A DNA stretch of 64,000 bases from Gayadomonas joobiniege G7 (lineage in GTDB: Bacteria; Pseudomonadota; Gammaproteobacteria; Enterobacterales; Alteromonadaceae). The notes below the pieces were generated by a model. It did no database searches and was not told the DNA's origin. It saw nothing but the letters and a program-made list of their open reading frames with translations. The position numbers were made by a program, and so were the translations under genes. Shown piece after piece: positions 55,021 through 64,000 of this stretch. Location: positions 1 to 64,000 of the forward strand of contig NZ_AMRX01000008.1 in the NCBI RefSeq assembly GCF_000300815.1, given 5' to 3'. Numbering within the stretch: position 1 is the first letter of the stretch; every line of letters begins with the position of its first letter.

Positions 55021-56478
55021 TTACTCGCTCGTTTTGTATGATTTTTCTATACGCTCGCCGATCGTTTGATCTATGTTTTTCCAATATTGGAAAGCACGGG
55101 ATAATACCGGCTCTTTTACCCCACCTTTTAAATGGCCAACAACATTGTTGACTAACCGCTCACGTTGGGCATCGTCCATAACTTCATTGATTAGTACATT
55201 GGCTTGTTTGTAATCGTCGTCATCCTCTCTTAATGTATAAGCTGTACGAACAAACTCACCATCAGCTGACCATACCGCATCTTCCGGAAATTTTTGTGGG
55301 TCGGCCGCTGGGCCACCTTTAGAGTTAGGCGCATAAACAGGATCCGGGTTTAAACCGGTTTGCATGGCACCATCTTTACTGTAACTGTGCACGGGGCACT
55401 TAGGTTGATTGACTGGGATCTGCTGATAATTAACACCCATTCGCGCGCGGTGCGCGTCTGCGTATGAAAATAAACGTGCGAGTAACATGCGATCCGGGCT
55501 TGAGCCTATGCCTGGCACCAAATTATTTGGCTGAAAAGCTGCTTGTTCAATTTGTGCAAAATGATCTACCGGGTTTTTATTTAACGTGAGTTGTCCGACT
55601 TCATGCAATGGATAATCCGCTTTTGGCCAGACCTTGGTTAGATCAAATGGATTGATGCGATACGTTTTTGCATCTTCAAATGGCATAATTTGAACTTTTA
55701 ATGTCCAGCTTGGGTTATCGCCTTTTTCGATTGCATCAAATAGATCACGGCGATGATAATCGGCATCAATACCGGCCACTTCGTTTGATTCTTCTTGAGT
55801 AAAACATTCAATGCCTTGATTGGTTTTAAAATGATATTTAACCCAAAAACGCTCACCTTTTGCGTTTACCCACATATAAGTATGGCTGGAATAGCCATTC
55901 ATGTGTCGCCAAGTTTTTGGGATACCTCTATCACCCATTAACCAAGTCACTTGGTGAGCAGATTCAGGTGATAGAGTCCAAAAATCCCATTGCATATCAT
56001 GATCGCGCAATCCATTGTCTGAGCGACGTTTTTGCGAGCGAATAAAATGTTGAAATTTCATCGGGTCACGAATGAAAAAGACTGGCGTATTATTGCCGAC
56101 CATATCATAGTTACCTTCAGAGGTATAAAACTTAAGTGCAAAACCTCGTGGATCCCGCCAAGTATCTGGACTGCCAAGTTCACCAGCAACTGTTGAAAAG
56201 CGAGCTAACACTTCAGTTTCTGTATTAGGCTGAAAAACTGCAGCTTTGGTAAAAGCACTCATATCATGGGTGACTTTGAAATGACCAAAGGCGCCTGAAC
56301 CTTTTGCGTGAGGCTGCCGCTCTGGGATCTTTTCTCGGTTAAAATTGGCCATTTGCTCAATGAGGTAGCTATCTTGCAATAAAATTGGCCCATCAGGTCC
56401 AACGGTTAACGATTGTTCGTCACTGTTGACACCTATTCCTGAATCCGTGGTGGTCGGTTTTTTATCTTGGTTTTGCAT
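55021..56478 (-). CDS. Heme catalase, clade 3
   Basis: 485 residues from ATG 56478 after AGGAG; a TTG start 6 codons earlier is unlikely. Active-site His in [12 protein letters not shown] (H57), the Asn in [11 protein letters not shown] and the heme-ligand Tyr in [14 protein letters not shown] are intact. Dismutates hydrogen peroxide. Confidence 0.95.
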   Translation of the reverse strand: MQNQDKKPTTTDSGIGVNSDEQSLTVGPDGPILLQDSYLIEQMANFNREKIPERQPHAKGSGAFGHFKVTHDMSAFTKAAVFQPNTETEVLARFSTVAGELGSPDTWRDPRGFALKFYTSEGNYDMVGNNTPVFFIRDPMKFQHFIRSQKRRSDNGLRDHDMQWDFWTLSPESAHQVTWLMGDRGIPKTWRHMNGYSSHTYMWVNAKGERFWVKYHFKTNQGIECFTQEESNEVAGIDADYHRRDLFDAIEKGDNPSWTLKVQIMPFEDAKTYRINPFDLTKVWPKADYPLHEVGQLTLNKNPVDHFAQIEQAAFQPNNLVPGIGSSPDRMLLARLFSYADAHRARMGVNYQQIPVNQPKCPVHSYSKDGAMQTGLNPDPVYAPNSKGGPAADPQKFPEDAVWSADGEFVRTAYTLREDDDDYKQANVLINEVMDDAQRERLVNNVVGHLKGGVKEPVLSRAFQYWKNIDQTIGERIEKSYKTSE

Positions 56479-56617
56479 AACTTTCTCCTGATACAAAATA
56501 TCTACTGAGGCATAATTTAATTAAATTATCCTGCTTTCTACCGAACAAAGTTGCCCGAGGATCACTGAGCGAGGGTTTGTTCAGTTTGCATCAATAATGG
56601 TAGAAAAGTTTGCTCAA

Positions 56618-56645
56618 AATACCAGCACCCTAAGGTGCTGGTATT
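56618..56645 (-). terminator. Terminator of the receptor-lipoprotein operon
   Basis: AATACCAGCACC and GGTGCTGGTATT form a perfect 12-bp stem with a 4-base loop, 26 bp after the lipoprotein stop; TTTTGAG follows on the minus strand. Confidence 0.85.
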
Positions 56646-56671
56646 GACTTTGGGAAGATGTGAAATGGGGT

Positions 56672-58210
56672 TTATTGTTTTATAAAACGAATATTGTCTA
56701 TATAAAATAATCGGTTAGGCGTTTGCAATTCAAAATGCAATCTAACGTCCCCACTTTCAGGTCCGTCATTTAACTTGTCGGTTAAATCTGTGCCTTTAAA
56801 CAATACTTGCACTTGTCCCCATTGATCGCCATTTTGCGCAAAATCATCAACCGGGCCTTTCCACCACCAAGTTTTACCAGCAACATGGGAAAACACTTGA
56901 ACCCCTTTTGCTTTGTCACTTAAAAAAGCAGCGCCTCCACCGCCACCGCCACTTTTGATTTTAACCATCATGTTAAATGCATAAATAGCGTCTCTTTCAA
57001 AAGTGATTTGGCGGAATGCCGATTCAGGAAAGTACAAAGAGACCTTGCCTGAGTTAGAGTTAACACATAAGCCATAATCACCTTCGTAGGCAGCTTCTGC
57101 ACAGACTTCTGCGGTGCCGGTATTTTTTTCTGGTGAGTTTATTAATAAAGGAGCAATGTCGCCAGATTCAAAATTCCAGTTGGTGTTGTACAATAAATTG
57201 GGGTTGTCAGTTAAGTTAACCTCAATTAATTGTTCAACGCTAGAGTCTTTAACTTTCGCTTTAATAATGGCACTGCCTTCTACTTTTGCAATGCCAGTTA
57301 CTAAACCAGTGTCACTAACGGTGGCCGCGTTTGGGTTTGACGAAAACCATTCAATTGGGTTATCAAAGCCAAGTCCCTCAGGTAATAAGGCAGTACTTAG
57401 CTGAATTTGTGTCCCTTCACCCAAATCAATAAGATTGCCAGAGACAATTTGTTCTTGATAATAAATATCAAGCCCTAATGGTTCAGTCGGCTCTTCGATT
57501 GTATTAATTAGAATGTTTGCTTGGACTTCCCCATCAGCAGAAATCGCTGAAATAGTGGCTTGTGCGTTTGCTTTCACCGCGCTGACTAAACCTGTTTCAG
57601 AAACGGTGGCAACATCGGTTGCTGAGCTTTCCCAACTAACGGTTTTAAAAGTTGCTTTTTGTGGTAACACGGTAGCTGATAGCTGCAACGGGTAATCAAT
57701 GGCAACATTGGCTTCGCTACCTTGTTGTATAACGATTTGTTCAACTTTATCTTCAGTCCCTGTAATAGTGACTTGGATATTGCGTAATACGGAATCGTCT
57801 GCGCCATTGTCAATTAAATAATCAAAATTATAAACTGCAGTCTCTTGATAGGCCAACAAGTTTTGCCACATGCTGGTATCTATCACTAAAAACTCTTCGC
57901 GTTTACGAATAGCGCCGTTAGGTAGGGCAGGACCTTGATATAAAGGATCGTCGTTTTCATCGGTGTCGTAATAATTTAGCTGTCTCGTGTAGATCACCCC
58001 ATCGGCTTTTGGATTGCTGACGCCGTCTAATAAAGAAGCTTCTACGATCCCCTGTTCTTCAGTTAGGTCAATTTTTAACGGGCCATCAATAGTGACTGGC
58101 TCTGAAGCCAAGAAGTTTCCATTTCCTTCGTTTTTGTGGTCATCACAGGCGCTAAGTGTTGCGGCTATGGCAACTGTGAATAATAAATTTTTAATCATTT
58201 TTGTTGTCAT
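56672..58210 (-). CDS. Surface lipoprotein with Big_2 domains and CBM-like C-terminus
   Basis: 512 residues from ATG 58210 after AGGAG. Lipobox L-S-A-C. Two Ig-like Big_2 domains (about 155-235 and 245-330; SATDVATVSETGLVSAVK). The C-terminal 165 residues resemble a family-4/9-type carbohydrate-binding jelly roll ending FYIDNIRF. A run of six glycines (KSGGGGGGA) interrupts this domain. It follows the TonB receptor by 22 bp, so it is probably the surface-exposed ligand-capturing partner, in the way SusD serves SusC. Confidence 0.82.
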   Translation of the reverse strand: MTTKMIKNLLFTVAIAATLSACDDHKNEGNGNFLASEPVTIDGPLKIDLTEEQGIVEASLLDGVSNPKADGVIYTRQLNYYDTDENDDPLYQGPALPNGAIRKREEFLVIDTSMWQNLLAYQETAVYNFDYLIDNGADDSVLRNIQVTITGTEDKVEQIVIQQGSEANVAIDYPLQLSATVLPQKATFKTVSWESSATDVATVSETGLVSAVKANAQATISAISADGEVQANILINTIEEPTEPLGLDIYYQEQIVSGNLIDLGEGTQIQLSTALLPEGLGFDNPIEWFSSNPNAATVSDTGLVTGIAKVEGSAIIKAKVKDSSVEQLIEVNLTDNPNLLYNTNWNFESGDIAPLLINSPEKNTGTAEVCAEAAYEGDYGLCVNSNSGKVSLYFPESAFRQITFERDAIYAFNMMVKIKSGGGGGGAAFLSDKAKGVQVFSHVAGKTWWWKGPVDDFAQNGDQWGQVQVLFKGTDLTDKLNDGPESGDVRLHFELQTPNRLFYIDNIRFIKQ

Positions 58211-58232
58211 AATGAATTCTCCTAGTTACCCC

Positions 58233-61200
58233 TTAAAAGTTAACTCGTACAGATGCACGATACATACGGCCAGTTTTGTATTCGGTTAACGTTCTTGATG
58301 TGTCGACATCGTTATCAAGCGCGTTGCCTTCATCCAAAATAGTGCCATCGTGCAGTTTCATAGAGGTTGAGGTAAAGAAGGTACGGGTCGTATCATCTGT
58401 TAAATTAAGTGCATGTAACGAAACGGAAATATCTTGACTCACTTTGTAATTAGCAGTGAAATCCAGTCGGTTTTTAGCGTCTTGCCATGAAGCCCCATTA
58501 TCTAAACCACGGTTAACTAGCTGTATGCCGTTATAGCGATTTGCTAATCTAAGTTCTAGATCTTGATAGCCCCAAAATACGGTCATATTTGCACTGTGTT
58601 TTGGTGTATAAGGTTGTGGCAAGGATTTTAACTCGCGACCAGTTAATTCAGAGCCTTGAATCTGCAAAACTTCTGCGTCTGATTCAGATTCTGCATAGGT
58701 GTAGTTAAGCTCAGCGCCCAAACCTGCTAATGCACCCGGTAAAAAGTCGTAAGTTTGGCGGTAGTTAAACTCAATACCTTGCGTGGTGGCGCCAGAGGCA
58801 TTCCGCCATACTTTGGCTTGAATGTCTTTACAACCGAGGCGAATACCGGCTTTCATTTGGTCAAACGCCATGCGGTGCGGCATACAGTTATAGCTTTCCG
58901 ATACTTGATCGTAAGCCATCATGCTTTCATCTTTTGCGATTAGTACGTCCGCTATATCAAGTGTTTCTCGTTCATAATCGGTTCTAAAGTCGTTCCAATA
59001 AAAGGTATCAGTCACTTGTTCTTCTAGGTTTTTCATATCTTTCATAAAATAACCTAAAGACAGCATGCCGGTTTTATCAAAATACCATTCGATCGATAAA
59101 TCTAAATTATTTGATTCTAATGGGGCTAGTTTAGGGTTAAACACCTCAACACGGTCAAAATCATTCCAAATCATTTCTTGCGCTTTAAAACCCGGCGCAA
59201 TATGGTCCATAATCGGACGTGACATGGTTTTGGATACCGCAAAGCGACCAATTAGCTCATTTGAGAATAGATAATTTAAATTTAGGCTCGGTAATAAAAT
59301 ACTATAATTGTTTTCACCTGTATCGCTATAGACACGTCGGCTCATGGCATTGGGGTTAAGTGCTGCGACTTCTTCACCGTAAATTTCTTCAGCAAATTGA
59401 TCTTGAGTTGATGTGTCGCCATGGCGGTAGTTTGACCACCAAGAGCGCCATGAGCCATTTGCCGTCGGATCATTTTGCACTATGTCTGTGACCATGCCAT
59501 TTTCATCATAGTTAACTTCTAAGATTTGATTGGTCGTTTGGTTCCAATTAGTAAAGTTATGAGTGAGTGTATAGTCGTAACAAGGGTAATCTTCACTGGT
59601 TAAAAATTCGCCTTGGTTGCTGGCGTTTAATTCTGGACAAGCTGATAATTGTTCGTTGGCCAATTGTTTTATATAAATTAATTCACTGCCGTCCATCATT
59701 TCTGGGCCGCCAAAATATTCAATGGTTGGGTTACCTACCGAATGAACATCATCTTCAACGTACCTTAAACCGATATTACCGCGTAGTTTACTATCCAAAA
59801 ATTCAAAGTTGAGTTTGGCGTATAAAGAGGTGGTATCCACTTGAATACGGCGGCTGCCACTATCATCTGTCGCTAGTTCAACATCGTCAATTGCAAATGC
59901 TTGTTCAAAAGCTTTGTCCGAATCAAGCATTAACCAACCATTCATAAATTCGTTGGAGTATTGCGGGTCATTTGCGACTAAACCGTCCATAAAATTGTCA
60001 TAAGGAAAGTTTTCGCCCGATAAGATATTAACGACTGCAATATCCGCTGGTTTTTGGCCACGTATCGGTTGACCAGTCTCAGGATCAAATACAACCGTTT
60101 CTGTATTGTCGATAAAGCTATAAACAGTGCGTACATCTTTATCACGCTGTGAATATTTAACACCAAATTCGGCTTTGTTGAAATGATCTCCGTCCAGATC
60201 CCAATCTAAATCAACAAACAATGACTTATTGATGTCGGTCGTATTATTATCATATTTTGCCATATAACCGACATGTGACATATAAGGGTCTAATGGGTTA
60301 AAACCACCCGTCGCTTCATTCGATTGATTGTTATTAACACCGCCCGGTACATAGGTGAACGCACCCGTTGAAACGACCATTTGACATTTTCCAGACGTAC
60401 AGTCATAACCTACGGGTTCTAATTGCTCGGTTGGGATTTTATCAAGCGCTTCTTGAGGTAATGAATTCCAGGTTGCGGTGCCAACATTTGAGTTAGGTAA
60501 AGATTCAAAATCAGTTTTTGAATAACCCGCTTTAACGTCTAAAGTAAGTGTATCTCCGATATATTGTTTAATTGCTAAAGAGGCAACTGAGTTTTCATTA
60601 ATACTACCGCCAACACTGCGCGTAAATCCGCCATTACCAAAACGGTTTAATGATTTAGTGATTGTATGCGAATCTTGATTTACGACCCAATAATTAGGGC
60701 TGTCAGCTTGACCGTCTTCACTTTCGGTGTGGTTGAATTTTTGCTTATTACTCCAGAGATCGGGTACACGAACATTGATCGAATGATTGTCTGTATGAGA
60801 TTCTGTTTTACTATAGTTTAAGTCAAGTTGAACGTCTGTTGTTGATGTGGGTAAAAATTGAAAACCACCGCTAACAGTAAGTCGATCTCGTGAGTTTTGA
60901 TTAAGCCCATAGTTTAACGTTTTACGGATAATGGCTGAAGTATCTTCGCTGATTACTTCACCGGTTTTTGAATCAACGGCAGTGCCAGCCTGAATAGGGA
61001 CGACTTGATATGGGGTTAACCAGTCGCCAGAAATTCTATCGGTGCGAGATTCTTGCGTTTCGTCGGCAACGGTAAGTGCAATACCAAATCGATCGTCAAA
61101 AAACTTTTCAGTAATAGTGCCTGAAATCTTTCTATCATATTCACCCGCATATTCATGATAGCGACCTTGAATGGATAAACTGCGACGATCTTTTTGCACA

Positions 61201-61763
61201 TTCAAAGGTTTAACTGTGCGTAAAATAACATTAGCACCTAAAGAACCCTCATCATGATCGGCGCTGGGCGTTTTTACTACATCAATTGACGCTAGCATAT
61301 CCGACGAAAAGGTGCTTAGATCCACGGCTTGGTCAGCAACTGGGTTAGCGCCATCACCATTTAAACCTGAGGTTAATGCAACCCCGTTAATGGAGACTTG
61401 GTTTAAGTTAGCACCTGCACCACGAACTGAGATACGTGTACCTTCGCCATCTGATTCTTGTACGGTAACACCTGTCACCCGAGATAAAGCATCCGCGATA
61501 TTTTGGTCGGTCGACTTACCTATATCTTCGGCAAAAATTGAATCAACTATGGTATCTGAGTTTCGTTTTTGGCTAATGGCTTTTAAAATACTGCCTCTAT
61601 ACCCTTTAACTTCTATTTTTTCAATTTTTTCGTCACTCTTGTTTTCTTCAAGGTTTTCACGTTCTGTGTTTTCAGCCGCGTATAACGATTGGCTAGACAG
61701 AGCAGCGATCACCGCAAGATGGACAGGTTTGATAATTGGTTGTTTGACCATTTTTAACCCCAT
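58233..61763 (-). CDS. TonB-dependent receptor, Xanthomonas/Caulobacter type
   Basis: 1176 residues, large for the family. A signal peptide (ending about SLYA), a TonB-box-like EKIEVKGYRGSI, a plug domain with IADALSRVTGVTV and GTRISVRGAG, then a long beta-barrel ending R-V-N-F. An ATG four codons in (61751) is the alternative start. Such receptors import oligosaccharides across the outer membrane. Paired lipoprotein with carbohydrate-binding look supports a glycan cargo; no local hydrolase names it. Confidence 0.92.
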   Translation of the reverse strand: MGLKMVKQPIIKPVHLAVIAALSSQSLYAAENTERENLEENKSDEKIEKIEVKGYRGSILKAISQKRNSDTIVDSIFAEDIGKSTDQNIADALSRVTGVTVQESDGEGTRISVRGAGANLNQVSINGVALTSGLNGDGANPVADQAVDLSTFSSDMLASIDVVKTPSADHDEGSLGANVILRTVKPLNVQKDRRSLSIQGRYHEYAGEYDRKISGTITEKFFDDRFGIALTVADETQESRTDRISGDWLTPYQVVPIQAGTAVDSKTGEVISEDTSAIIRKTLNYGLNQNSRDRLTVSGGFQFLPTSTTDVQLDLNYSKTESHTDNHSINVRVPDLWSNKQKFNHTESEDGQADSPNYWVVNQDSHTITKSLNRFGNGGFTRSVGGSINENSVASLAIKQYIGDTLTLDVKAGYSKTDFESLPNSNVGTATWNSLPQEALDKIPTEQLEPVGYDCTSGKCQMVVSTGAFTYVPGGVNNNQSNEATGGFNPLDPYMSHVGYMAKYDNNTTDINKSLFVDLDWDLDGDHFNKAEFGVKYSQRDKDVRTVYSFIDNTETVVFDPETGQPIRGQKPADIAVVNILSGENFPYDNFMDGLVANDPQYSNEFMNGWLMLDSDKAFEQAFAIDDVELATDDSGSRRIQVDTTSLYAKLNFEFLDSKLRGNIGLRYVEDDVHSVGNPTIEYFGGPEMMDGSELIYIKQLANEQLSACPELNASNQGEFLTSEDYPCYDYTLTHNFTNWNQTTNQILEVNYDENGMVTDIVQNDPTANGSWRSWWSNYRHGDTSTQDQFAEEIYGEEVAALNPNAMSRRVYSDTGENNYSILLPSLNLNYLFSNELIGRFAVSKTMSRPIMDHIAPGFKAQEMIWNDFDRVEVFNPKLAPLESNNLDLSIEWYFDKTGMLSLGYFMKDMKNLEEQVTDTFYWNDFRTDYERETLDIADVLIAKDESMMAYDQVSESYNCMPHRMAFDQMKAGIRLGCKDIQAKVWRNASGATTQGIEFNYRQTYDFLPGALAGLGAELNYTYAESESDAEVLQIQGSELTGRELKSLPQPYTPKHSANMTVFWGYQDLELRLANRYNGIQLVNRGLDNGASWQDAKNRLDFTANYKVSQDISVSLHALNLTDDTTRTFFTSTSMKLHDGTILDEGNALDNDVDTSRTLTEYKTGRMYRASVRVNF

Positions 61764-61814
61764 ATTAGATGTGTAATTATATTTTAATTGTAAATTTCAT
61801 AAATGAACTGGTGG

Positions 61815-61826
61815 ATTGTATACAAT
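61815..61826. promoter_or_regulatory. Perfect palindrome upstream of the TonB receptor
   Basis: ATTGTATACAAT, 52 bp before the receptor start. TTGTATACAA is typical of GntR-family operators; no GntR gene is visible here. Confidence 0.4.
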
Positions 61827-62010
61827 TAAATATATTTTTAAAGGGGTTACACTATAAAAATGTGTAAAGATATAAAATTTATGTGTATATATTTCTAATA
61901 TGTTGAAATTTAGAACAATGAATTTTAACTATGGAAACTCATTTTTCAAAAGGACGGATAATATTAGATGAGAATGTTCTTTTTTGAAATATTGTTTTTG
62001 TATATGTAAA

Positions 62011-62046
62011 AACGGCATGCCAGAAGCCAGCTAATGGCATGCCATT
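62011..62046 (-). terminator. Terminator of the quinone oxidoreductase gene
   Basis: GGCATGCC arms 14 bases apart with flanking pairs; on the minus strand followed by GTTTTTAC. Begins 4 bp after the gene's stop. Confidence 0.75.
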
Positions 62047-62049
62047 GTA

Positions 62050-63036
62050 TTAAATGTCGATTACAACTTTACCTCTTGCTTTGCCACTGGAGAGGTGATC
62101 GTGGGCTTTACCGACCTCAGCTAATGTGAAACGCTGTTCATCTACTATTGGTTTAAGCGCACCTTGACCGACAATTGCTGCCAGATCTTTTAATATGGCT
62201 CCGTGGGTTTTACGATTTGCATTGTGTAACATAGGTATAAGCATAAAGATCACATGTAATGAAAGGCCCTTTAAGTGAGCTAAGCTCAGATCCAATGAGA
62301 CTAAAGCGACGGTAGAGGCAACTTGACCATTTAACTTTGCAGCCTCAAAAGAGTTCAACATATTTTCGCCGCCAACAGAGTCAAAGACGATATCAAAACC
62401 TTGTCCGTTTGTGGCGCTCTGAACATAATCTTGAACAGATTGTGTTTTATAGTTGATACCTTTAGCACCTAGGGATTCAATCAGTTGAATTTGCTCATCT
62501 CCACCGCCAGTTGAAAAAACTTGTGCTCCCCAGTGTTTTGCAAGTTGAATGGCAATATGACCAACACCGCCTGAACCGCCATGCACTAATACGGACTTAT
62601 TCGCCGCGATCTGGCTGCGCTGTAAACCTTCATAAGCCGTAATGCCGACTAATGGTATTGCTGCGGCTTCTCGCATAGATAACCGTGTTGGTTTATGAGC
62701 AATTAAATCCGCATCTGCATTGATATATTCAGTCAGTGTGCCTGGTAAATTGGCTAAACCACCAGCACAACCATATACCTGATCGCCAACCTGAAATTGC
62801 TCAACCCCTTCGCCAACGGCTTCAACCGTGCCGGCAAAGTCCATTCCTAAAATGGCGGGCAACGCAGGGGATAATGGCAAACTTTCGCCCATTTCTCTGA
62901 TCATGGTATCCACTGTATTGACACTGGTCGCGGCGATTTTTACCAACACATGTCCCGCTTTAATCTCTGGTTTTTCTACCTCAGCGGATTCAAATACTGA
63001 GCTGTCACCAAAACTTTTAATTATCATTGCTTTCAT
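62050..63036 (-). CDS. Zinc-independent alcohol dehydrogenase / quinone oxidoreductase
   Basis: 328 residues, MDR superfamily. GroES-like N-terminal half (1-120), then the nucleotide motif HGGSGGVGHIAIQLA. No cysteine zinc ligands, hence NADPH:quinone reductase-type. Divergent from the amidase-lipoprotein gene across two TTGCTAGCAA palindromes. Confidence 0.9.
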   Translation of the reverse strand: MKAMIIKSFGDSSVFESAEVEKPEIKAGHVLVKIAATSVNTVDTMIREMGESLPLSPALPAILGMDFAGTVEAVGEGVEQFQVGDQVYGCAGGLANLPGTLTEYINADADLIAHKPTRLSMREAAAIPLVGITAYEGLQRSQIAANKSVLVHGGSGGVGHIAIQLAKHWGAQVFSTGGGDEQIQLIESLGAKGINYKTQSVQDYVQSATNGQGFDIVFDSVGGENMLNSFEAAKLNGQVASTVALVSLDLSLAHLKGLSLHVIFMLIPMLHNANRKTHGAILKDLAAIVGQGALKPIVDEQRFTLAEVGKAHDHLSSGKARGKVVIDI

Positions 63037-63419
63037 TTGTTATTCCTCAGGTTTGCTAAATTGGATACCAATTTACACTAAGCTAGTTTTTTAAGAACCT
63101 GGGATGTAGATAATCAGTTTCAAAAAATTATTGAAAGATTGTTGACGGTTAAAAAAATTAGTTGCCGTTTTGCAGGGCAGATTGCACTGTGACCGAACAA
63201 TGGGCAGTTTAAAAGAAAGGTTAATATTGCTAGCAATAAGTTAATTTTTATATCCTTTATAAAATTTCATAAATACCAAAATTGCTAGCAACCTGCGGAA
63301 TCATTGTTACCAATCACTACATTTGTTCGTTTTATATTTTAACATTTGTCTTGTATTTGTTTTTTGGCCTGTTGTTTGCTTTAACGATTTAGACATCAAC
63401 AAACACGGAAAATAAAAAT
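63037..63419. other. Divergent control region, oxidoreductase and amidase
   Basis: 383 bp, AT-rich and without a gene. Contains two identical 10-bp palindromes 55 bp apart. Confidence 0.6.
63227..63291. promoter_or_regulatory. Two TTGCTAGCAA palindromes
   Basis: Copies at 63227-63236 and 63282-63291, centres 55 bp (about five helical turns) apart. The spacing would place a dimer pair on one face of the DNA. Regulator unknown. Confidence 0.5.
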
Positions 63420-64000
63420 ATGAAAAAACATCTATTAAGTTTAACCGCAGTGGCTTTGTTGCAGGCCTGTAATAGCAGTGATTCGGATCCTGCTGGGGAA
63501 ACCATGAACCCAGAACCTATTGATATTTCTGAAATCACTATTGCTGGAATCCATTCAGCAATTGAAAGCGGTGAGGCTACCTGTGAAAGTATTATTGAAC
63601 AATATGTTGAACGTAATAATGCGCTCAACAAAGAAGGCCCTGCTTTAAATGCGGTTATCACCTTAAACGATAAAGCTATCGAGCAGGCGATTGCATTAGA
63701 TGAAGCATATGCCGAAGAAGGGCTGACTGGTAAAATGCACTGTGTGCCTGTTACCCTTAAAGATAACGTAAATACAAAAGATTTGCCGACCACAGGTGGG
63801 GCTATTGCTGGGGCACAGCCAGATTATGATGCTTTTATCACTCAGCGTATTTTAGCCGAGGGCGGTATCATTATTAGTAAAGCGAACCTGCACGAATACG
63901 CTTTGGGTTATGGCGGTGGCAGTACTTTAGGTGGGCAAGCTAAAAACGTATACGATATTAGCAAAGGGCCGGGTGGTTCCTCATCTGGTACAGCAACCGC
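63420..64000 (+). CDS. Amidase-signature lipoprotein (partial, runs off the window)
   Basis: 193 codons visible from ATG 63420. Lipobox L-Q-A-C with Cys 17. The amidase signature begins at TLKDNVNTKDLPTTGG (catalytic Lys) and reaches the Gly-Ser-rich GPGGSSSGTATA containing the cis-Ser. The nucleophilic Ser should lie just beyond the window. An exported amide hydrolase; substrate unknown. The only minus-strand frame over this region is an overlap artefact. Confidence 0.9.
   Translation, partial: MKKHLLSLTAVALLQACNSSDSDPAGETMNPEPIDISEITIAGIHSAIESGEATCESIIEQYVERNNALNKEGPALNAVITLNDKAIEQAIALDEAYAEEGLTGKMHCVPVTLKDNVNTKDLPTTGGAIAGAQPDYDAFITQRILAEGGIIISKANLHEYALGYGGGSTLGGQAKNVYDISKGPGGSSSGTAT

Noticed and set aside
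63389-63793. 134-codon minus-strand frame
   Set aside because: It lies opposite the amidase gene, whose lipobox and catalytic motifs are clear on the plus strand.
1-64000. CRISPR arrays, tRNA or rRNA genes
   Set aside because: No regularly spaced direct repeats of CRISPR length and no cloverleaf or ribosomal sequence noticed on either strand by reading.

Overview
The window looks like chromosome of a marine gammaproteobacterium, most likely Alteromonadales (Alteromonadaceae, Catenovulum/Paraglaciecola-like). The reasons are an AT-leaning base composition, a very large TonB-dependent receptor of the Xanthomonas/Caulobacter type paired with a surface lipoprotein, a GH16 agarase-like lipoprotein, YbiT and YghU orthologues, and integron attC sites of the Shewanella/Pseudoalteromonas type. 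The species assignment is inference; the gene families are read from the sequence.

Layout. 0-3 kb: the start of a GAF-type signalling gene and a large PT-repeat lipoprotein. 3-12.4 kb: YghU, then an arsenic locus in two blocks (acr3 plus a tyrosine-phosphatase-like gene; arsC-arsH), each block preceded by the same A/T-rich palindrome, with a hybrid histidine kinase, a hydrolase-OsmC fusion and a diguanylate cyclase between them. 12.4-13 kb: a ceramidase-like membrane protein. 13.05-15.68 kb: an IS21-family element whose istA carries three lesions.

15.7-25.5 kb: an accessory island bracketed by the two halves of one patatin-like lipoprotein gene in circularly permuted order. It holds an AraC regulator with matching 19-bp sites on both sides, a FISUMP protein, a short-chain dehydrogenase, a 5'-truncated umuC, and a decaying integron. 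The integron has an internally deleted intI preceded by a perfect LexA box, a candidate attI, and four cassettes ending in attC sites.

25.6-30.7 kb: thioredoxin, an RclC/YkgB-like membrane protein with a LysR regulator, YbiT, the GH16 lipoprotein and a small conserved protein.

30.7-52.7 kb: a nearly complete purine-degradation supercluster. Guanine and 8-oxoguanine deaminases feed XdhABC, then PuuD (urate), UraH, UraD, AllB, AllC and PucG. It also has an NMT1-type ABC transporter and two 2-oxoglutarate/Fe(II) oxygenases of unknown substrate. A RutR-like TetR regulator sits at one edge and RutR-type palindromes (TTGACC-N4-GGTCAA) recur in four intergenic regions. Two related leader RNAs, one before the transporter and one before the second oxygenase, look like NMT1-motif (xanthine) riboswitches.

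52.7-64 kb: an MscS channel, an ExoD-like protein, an FMN reductase, catalase, the TonB receptor and lipoprotein operon, a quinone oxidoreductase and the start of an amidase lipoprotein. Two identical TTGCTAGCAA palindromes lie between the last two genes.
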